Below are positions 6,037 through 9,396 of a stretch of 9,396 nucleotides of DNA, in pieces (the stretch's first letter is position 1; each line of letters begins with the position of its first letter). The position numbers and the translations under genes were made by a program. The notes under the pieces are model-generated. The model was not told where the DNA came from, did no database searches, and saw only the letters and a list, made by a program, of their open reading frames with translations. Location of the stretch: NCBI GenBank assembly GCA_029935255.1, contig JAOZKS010000051.1, positions 1 to 9,396 of the forward strand. Direction: 5' to 3'. This stretch comes from Pontiella sp. Its GTDB lineage: Bacteria > Verrucomicrobiota > Kiritimatiellia > Kiritimatiellales > Pontiellaceae.

Positions 6037-6071
6037 TTCAAAATCATCACAACCGACAACTCAGGCGACAT

Positions 6072-6944
6072 ATGGAAAATAACAAGGCATCATTCATCTC
6101 GACCCAGGTTTCCGCGGGCGAATACTATTATCTAAATTTGACCCCCGACAAGAAGTCGCTGGAAACCGTTGTATGTGGAGGAAGAGAACAATGCGCACCG
6201 TCATACCGCATTGAACGAAACCGCTTTAAGTTTTACTCGATCGAGTTTGTTTCATCGGGTCGAGGAACCCTCACCATGAATGGCAACCGGTATCCATTAC
6301 GCCCCGGCGCCATCTATTGCTACGGGCCGCGCACCAAGCATATTATTGAAACCGACCCGGACTCTCCAATGCTCAAGCACTTTGTCGATTTCACCGGCAG
6401 TGCTCTCGTCGCCCTGCTTAAAACCACGAGCTTTTTAAATGGACGCGCCCTCTATGCTTCGCGCCCTTTCCGCATCCGCAGCATTTTTGAAAACCTGATC
6501 ACGACCGGCAACACCGAAAGCCGTAATCGCGATGCCCTGTGCTGCCTGCTCCTCCGGCAACTGGTCCTTTATGCCGATGATTTCACCATGGACTCCGACG
6601 AAGCCTTTTCCCCCGCCTGGCAGACCTACCTGCGCTGTCGCCAACACATAGAGCGCCATTATCTCGAGATCTTCACCATTCATGAAGCCGCCTCAAAATG
6701 CTTCGTCGACCAAGCGTACCTTTCCCGCCTCTTCAAACGTTTCACCGATGAAACACCCCTCCAGCTGCTTACCCGGTTAAAAATGGGACGAGCCGCCGAT
6801 CTATTGAGCAATCGCAACCTGCTGGTGAAGCAAGTCGCCGAAGAACTCGGCTTTGCCGACCCTTATCATTTTTCGCGCGTCTTTAAGCGCGTCTATGGAA
6901 TCCCACCGGAAACCTTCAGCCAAACCGCTCGCCGTACGGAATAA
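6072..6944 (+). CDS. AraC-family transcriptional regulator with N-terminal cupin-type sensor domain
   Basis: This 290-residue protein has the usual two-part AraC layout. An N-terminal cupin-like sugar-sensing region occupies about 53-105, with GRGTLTMNGNRYPLRPGAI at 63-81. A C-terminal DNA-binding domain at about 188-285 contains two helix-turn-helix units. The first is near 203-222 (IHEAASKCFVDQAYLSRLF). The second is near 252-272 (VKQVAEELGFADPYHFSRVF), followed by the typical YGIPPETF. It is divergently transcribed from the sugar operon with 213 bp between start codons, the standard arrangement for a local activator that responds to the pathway sugar. The ligand cannot be read from sequence; the neighbours suggest a fucose- or galactose-type sugar or its alditol. 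The ATG at 6072 has only a weak AGG upstream, consistent with low expression. No clear intrinsic terminator was found in the 82-bp convergent gap after the gene. Confidence 0.93.
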   Translation: MENNKASFISTQVSAGEYYYLNLTPDKKSLETVVCGGREQCAPSYRIERNRFKFYSIEFVSSGRGTLTMNGNRYPLRPGAIYCYGPRTKHIIETDPDSPMLKHFVDFTGSALVALLKTTSFLNGRALYASRPFRIRSIFENLITTGNTESRNRDALCCLLLRQLVLYADDFTMDSDEAFSPAWQTYLRCRQHIERHYLEIFTIHEAASKCFVDQAYLSRLFKRFTDETPLQLLTRLKMGRAADLLSNRNLLVKQVAEELGFADPYHFSRVFKRVYGIPPETFSQTARRTE

Positions 6945-7026
6945 ACAAGAATTCCGACAGAATCAAGGGACCGTCTTGAAATCCGCTTTCTTGGCCATCA
7001 CCAAGTCATCATACTCATTTGCGCTT

Positions 7027-9396
7027 TTAATCAAGGGATATACGCAGACGCATAAATTGGCTGGGACCCGTGGTTGGGATTTGATTGGTGACCGCTTCGA
7101 ATCCAGCTTCAAGAGCACCGACTCCCGTCGGAGGATTGATAAAGGAGTTCCAATCGTTGGAAACCAGGTTGGTGCATTCTTCCAGCGTGTAGGTCAATCC
7201 GCGCGCGGCGGCATCGGTGCGGCGGCGGTAGACATATTCCAGGTTATCAAAGGTTGGGACAATGCCGGGTGCGTCGTTTGGATTATCCGGTGAGCCGCCC
7301 AAACCATATTCAGCAAGGTTTTTGAGCGTGTCTCCGTCAGGATTGTCAACATAGCCGTCATGTCCGGAAATCGCGTAGTCGTTTGCCCAGCTGGAGTATA
7401 ACGATTGAGCAGAAGCACGCTGGACAGTGAACGCAATATCGCGCGGGCTGTTCAGCGCTGGCGGTAGCGGATTGGGGAAGTCCCCGGCCGTGTAGTCGGT
7501 GCTGATGCCCTTACCGATCGTATAACCGTTGGCGTTGTCGGTGGAAACCCGGAACAGTTCGCTGATCGGCCCGGTCAGGGTATACACGAACGCATAGGCC
7601 TTGTTGCTCTCCAGCATTAATGGATCGACGAGGGTCAGTTTTTTCCAAGGAGTGGAACCCGTGATGGAGGTAAAGAGCACACTCAGCTCTCCGGATATGG
7701 CTGTGTCAGGCACATTGTTGGAATCGGTGTCTTCCAGGATAGAAAGCTGAAGCATCTGGCTGTCGCCGAAATCCTTCGTATCGCCCGTGGCATGGAATGA
7801 GACGGCGGAGAGTGCAAAGTCATCCGGAGCAACGAAGGATTGCCCATACATTTTTTCATTACCAATGCCATCATTGTTTGCCGCGCTCATGGCGTTCCAA
7901 ATTGAATTGTTATTGGTCCACCAAGTGACCGCATTTCCCAGCGGCGCATTGGTATGCTCGGTATAGACGAGTCCATAATCAAGAGCCGGTATGCCTTCCA
8001 CAGTAAAGCTCCAGATTTCGCCGACAACGGTTCCTTCGGGGCCGATGGCATCGACCCGCCAAAAACATTCAATACCAGTCGAAAGTGCGCCGGGATTAAA
8101 TATGTTATTCGTCTGATATCCCTGAAAAACGAGACTATCGGGACTGGTGCCAAAGTATACGGCATTCGAGGCCGCTTCATAACCTTCCAGCCACATAAGA
8201 TCTGCATCGATCTGAACATTGGTGGCGAGGTTGGGCGGAACCGGAGTCGAGCTTTGCGGAAACTTTCGGCCAGCAATCCAATAATTGGAAGCACCGTATT
8301 CATACGCGCCGATATCGGGTGCGCTGTCCAGATAGCCCTCGGTGATGCCGGTGATGTTGGTGCCGGCATCGATCAGTACGGAACCTGTTCGGGGTCGAAA
8401 ATCCAGGTTAGCGGCATCGCGCACCTGATCGCGGATATCGGTTCCGGTCCAACTACCGTTCCAGTTATGGCTCTCGGTTCCGGGCAGTGGATCGCCGGAG
8501 GAAAGCAGCGTGGCCGGACTAATATCGTCGGCGGCATTGTTTCGCGTAACCGAGTTCGCATTGCCACCTTTGTCGGTGGCGATGTTGATGATGCCTTTGT
8601 TGGACAGGCCGCCGAATCCGAAGTTGTTGTAGACTTGGTGAAGGTCGCCCTTGAGTCGCATGGCATCGGAATTCCAAACAGCGTTATGATGCACCAAACC
8701 TTGTTCACCAGCGGGGTCGCCATCGAAGCGAATGCTGTATTTATTATGATCATGGAACCAATTGTAGCGGGTGATGGAGTTCGGGGCTTCCGGCACCATG
8801 CGGTGGACACCGGCTCCGTCGCTCTGCAACAGGCCAATGTTGGTGACCCGGTTGTACTCGACGGTTCCGGCCATGCCGGGGGCGATCGTTTCGGAGGCTC
8901 CGGCGGTGTCGATCGTGTTGCTGCGGATTACCGATCCGCTGCTACCGATTTCCACCTGTATCGTATTGCCAAGGTTTGGAAGTCCGGCACAGCTGAAATC
9001 GATGTTGTGGAAATAGTTGTTCTCCATCACGCACCCCGCGCCACTCATCCGCATGGCCTGTCCGTCGGAGTTTTCGAACACACAGTTGCGCAGCGTATTA
9101 CCCGGGTCCGAGTTTCCAGCCTGCATGTTTGCAAACTCGATATCGGCCTCGCTGCCCAGCATGCGTTTTGAAAAGCCCGGAAATTGAAGGTTGCAGTTCT
9201 CAACCGTGCAGCTACTGCAGTCGACCATGTTGAACGTCGTGCCGAAAAAGTTCAGCCCGTCGAGTATCAGGCATTCGCTGTTTGAAATATTGAAGGCATA
9301 CGTCTGGGTTTTTCCCCGGATGTTACCCGATGGTGCCCCGCCACCGGGTGCCCATAGATAAAGGGTTTTGGAAGCGGGGTCGTAGAACCATTCGCG
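7027..9396 (-). CDS. Secreted multidomain right-handed beta-helix protein, C-terminal part (N-terminus beyond the window)
   Basis: Reading stays open to the right window edge, giving 789 visible residues; the start and any signal peptide lie outside. The ATG at 9228 is internal: 56 in-frame codons precede it, including a WFYDPASKTLYLW segment typical of the region before beta-helix repeats in this family. Visible residues 1 to about 370 form the beta-helix, with recurring short N-rich turns such as NCNLQF, NNYFHN and NNFGF and the closing DIGAYEYG. A fibronectin-III-like module follows (about 385-467: MWLEGYEAASNAVYFGTSP, CFWRVDAIGPEG). Next is an unrecognised beta-rich domain (about 470-680). 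The C-terminal segment has a calcium-loop-like DNPDGDTLKNLAEYGLGG and ends in FMRLRISLD. Beta-helix proteins of this type include polysaccharide lyases and glycosidases, but no catalytic residues can be assigned, so enzymatic activity is unproven. It is convergent with the regulator and probably a separate transcription unit. Confidence 0.85.
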   Translation of the reverse strand, partial: REWFYDPASKTLYLWAPGGGAPSGNIRGKTQTYAFNISNSECLILDGLNFFGTTFNMVDCSSCTVENCNLQFPGFSKRMLGSEADIEFANMQAGNSDPGNTLRNCVFENSDGQAMRMSGAGCVMENNYFHNIDFSCAGLPNLGNTIQVEIGSSGSVIRSNTIDTAGASETIAPGMAGTVEYNRVTNIGLLQSDGAGVHRMVPEAPNSITRYNWFHDHNKYSIRFDGDPAGEQGLVHHNAVWNSDAMRLKGDLHQVYNNFGFGGLSNKGIINIATDKGGNANSVTRNNAADDISPATLLSSGDPLPGTESHNWNGSWTGTDIRDQVRDAANLDFRPRTGSVLIDAGTNITGITEGYLDSAPDIGAYEYGASNYWIAGRKFPQSSTPVPPNLATNVQIDADLMWLEGYEAASNAVYFGTSPDSLVFQGYQTNNIFNPGALSTGIECFWRVDAIGPEGTVVGEIWSFTVEGIPALDYGLVYTEHTNAPLGNAVTWWTNNNSIWNAMSAANNDGIGNEKMYGQSFVAPDDFALSAVSFHATGDTKDFGDSQMLQLSILEDTDSNNVPDTAISGELSVLFTSITGSTPWKKLTLVDPLMLESNKAYAFVYTLTGPISELFRVSTDNANGYTIGKGISTDYTAGDFPNPLPPALNSPRDIAFTVQRASAQSLYSSWANDYAISGHDGYVDNPDGDTLKNLAEYGLGGSPDNPNDAPGIVPTFDNLEYVYRRRTDAAARGLTYTLEECTNLVSNDWNSFINPPTGVGALEAGFEAVTNQIPTTGPSQFMRLRISLD

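Noticed and set aside
6990..7005. Terminator hairpin in the convergent gap after the AraC gene
   Set aside because: Only a 5-bp stem (CTTGG/CCAAG) is present, with no T-run, within chance expectation.
7954..9171. A long plus-strand open frame (405 codons) opposite the beta-helix gene
   Set aside because: It has no recognisable domain and lies antisense to clear beta-helix, Fn3-like and tail motifs; it is a by-product of GC-rich codon bias.
9226..9228. ATG at 9228 as the start of the beta-helix gene
   Set aside because: The frame stays open for 56 codons to the window edge with family-like sequence, and no ribosome site or signal peptide is present at this ATG.

Overview
The window looks like an accessory carbohydrate-utilisation region from a moderately GC-rich, probably marine bacterium of the Planctomycetota–Verrucomicrobiota–Kiritimatiellota group. 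The style is closest to Kiritimatiellota/Verrucomicrobiota. This placement is an inference. It rests on the partial secreted beta-helix protein, whose fibronectin-like module, calcium-loop segment and short C-terminal tail are typical of that group, and on the mix of fucose- and galactitol-type sugar genes. No tRNA, rRNA, CRISPR array, insertion sequence or replication origin was seen.

Layout: positions 1-5858 hold seven tightly spaced minus-strand genes that read as one operon. In transcription order they are an aldo/keto reductase, a truncated FucP-type sugar:proton symporter, a FucU-type sugar mutarotase, a histidine phosphatase, an FGGY carbohydrate/polyol kinase, a GatD-like zinc dehydrogenase, and a GatZ/KbaZ-family protein cut off by the left window edge. 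A 213-bp divergent intergenic region (5859-6071) separates the operon from a plus-strand AraC-family regulator (6072-6944), the obvious candidate regulator. Convergent with that, 7027-9396 is the 3' part of a very large minus-strand gene for a secreted right-handed beta-helix protein, cut by the right window edge.

How the genes may work together (inference): the clear resemblance of two enzymes to galactitol-pathway proteins (GatD, GatZ), next to an aldose-reductase-like enzyme and an FGGY kinase, suggests a reductive, polyol-phosphate route. Aldose would be reduced to a polyol, phosphorylated to a polyol phosphate, oxidised to a ketose phosphate, and then epimerised or cleaved. For galactose this gives galactose, galactitol, galactitol-1-phosphate, tagatose-6-phosphate and then fructose-6-phosphate. 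The FucU and FucP homologues point instead to L-fucose (or L-galactose), for which the parallel route would run through L-fucitol-1-phosphate and L-fuculose-1-phosphate. No FucI-type isomerase, FucA-type aldolase or GalK/GalT is visible, but the operon continues past the left edge. The beta-helix protein could supply sugars from a complex polysaccharide.

Three of the four wider gaps inside the operon carry inverted repeats, and one of these lies exactly where the symporter gene is truncated.
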